Assembly: GCA_002431945.1 (NCBI GenBank)
Contig: DJET01000071.1
Span: 1 to 21,614 of the forward strand
Reading direction: 5' to 3'
DNA: 21,614 bases
From: Ruminococcaceae bacterium UBA5891
GTDB lineage: Bacteria > Bacillota > Clostridia > Oscillospirales > Acutalibacteraceae
Positions within the stretch are counted from its first letter, which is position 1. Each line of letters opens with the position of its first letter. Both the position numbers and the translations under genes were made by a program. The notes under the pieces are model-generated. The model was not told the DNA's origin, did not search any database, and saw only the letters and a program-made list of their open reading frames with translations. Shown here in pieces: positions 21,610 through 21,614 of this stretch.

Positions 21610-21614
21610 GGCGC

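Noticed and set aside
21380..21614. CRISPR array
   Set aside because: The repeats are palindromic, unequal, only two or three in number and not separated by regular unique spacers.

Overview
This window looks like a piece of a Firmicutes chromosome of class Clostridia, most likely an Oscillospirales/Ruminococcaceae-type gut bacterium. The grounds are strong AAAGGAGG-type ribosome binding sites, sigma-A-like promoters and a typical Clostridia gene set: recA-recX, an LCP cell-wall ligase, a PF06541 membrane protein, a DUF1385 protein, TypA/BipA, and a tiny Cys-rich protein encountered in this group. Species cannot be fixed from the sequence alone. Codon use mixes GC-rich Ala/Gly codons with frequent ATA isoleucine codons. 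Nearly everything is core housekeeping DNA.

Layout. (1) 1-569: left margin with two minus-strand genes, a truncated one (1-77) and a complete 59-residue glycine-rich protein (220-399). They are separated by a strong hairpin terminator (165-209). A divergent promoter region follows (400-569). (2) 570-17350: one long plus-strand run of 17 genes in which no gap exceeds 29 nt and many genes overlap. It opens with a calcium-motif lipoprotein, an OmpR-type response regulator and a histidine kinase (a probable three-part envelope sensor). It continues with a DUF1385 membrane protein, prmC, recA, recX, rimO, pgsA, cysE, a sugar phosphate isomerase-like protein, cysS, a TrmN6-like methyltransferase, rsmI, an LCP protein, a PF06541 membrane protein, a 59-residue Cys-rich protein and a plsC-like acyltransferase. 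(3) 17328-20953: a perfect consensus promoter lies inside the 3' end of the acyltransferase gene. It should drive typA, a DEDDh exonuclease carrying a zinc ribbon, and a PflA-like radical SAM protein. (4) 20954-21614: an AT-rich accessory margin with a short repeat cluster, a 73-residue XRE-family regulator with its own promoter and a candidate palindromic operator, and a set of dispersed-type inverted repeats running to the end of the window.

The genes in the long run cover translation quality and maturation (prmC, rimO, cysS, rsmI, TrmN6-like), recombination (recA/recX), phospholipid synthesis (pgsA, plsC-like), cysteine synthesis and charging (cysE, cysS) and envelope assembly (LCP). I see no clear evidence of a wholly new biological system. 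The items most worth a second look are the lipoprotein-linked two-component system, the two 59-residue proteins that small-ORF cut-offs easily miss, the promoter buried in plsC, the exonuclease-zinc ribbon protein overlapping a radical SAM gene, and the repeat-rich right end. No rRNA, tRNA, CRISPR array, insertion sequence or riboswitch was recognised.
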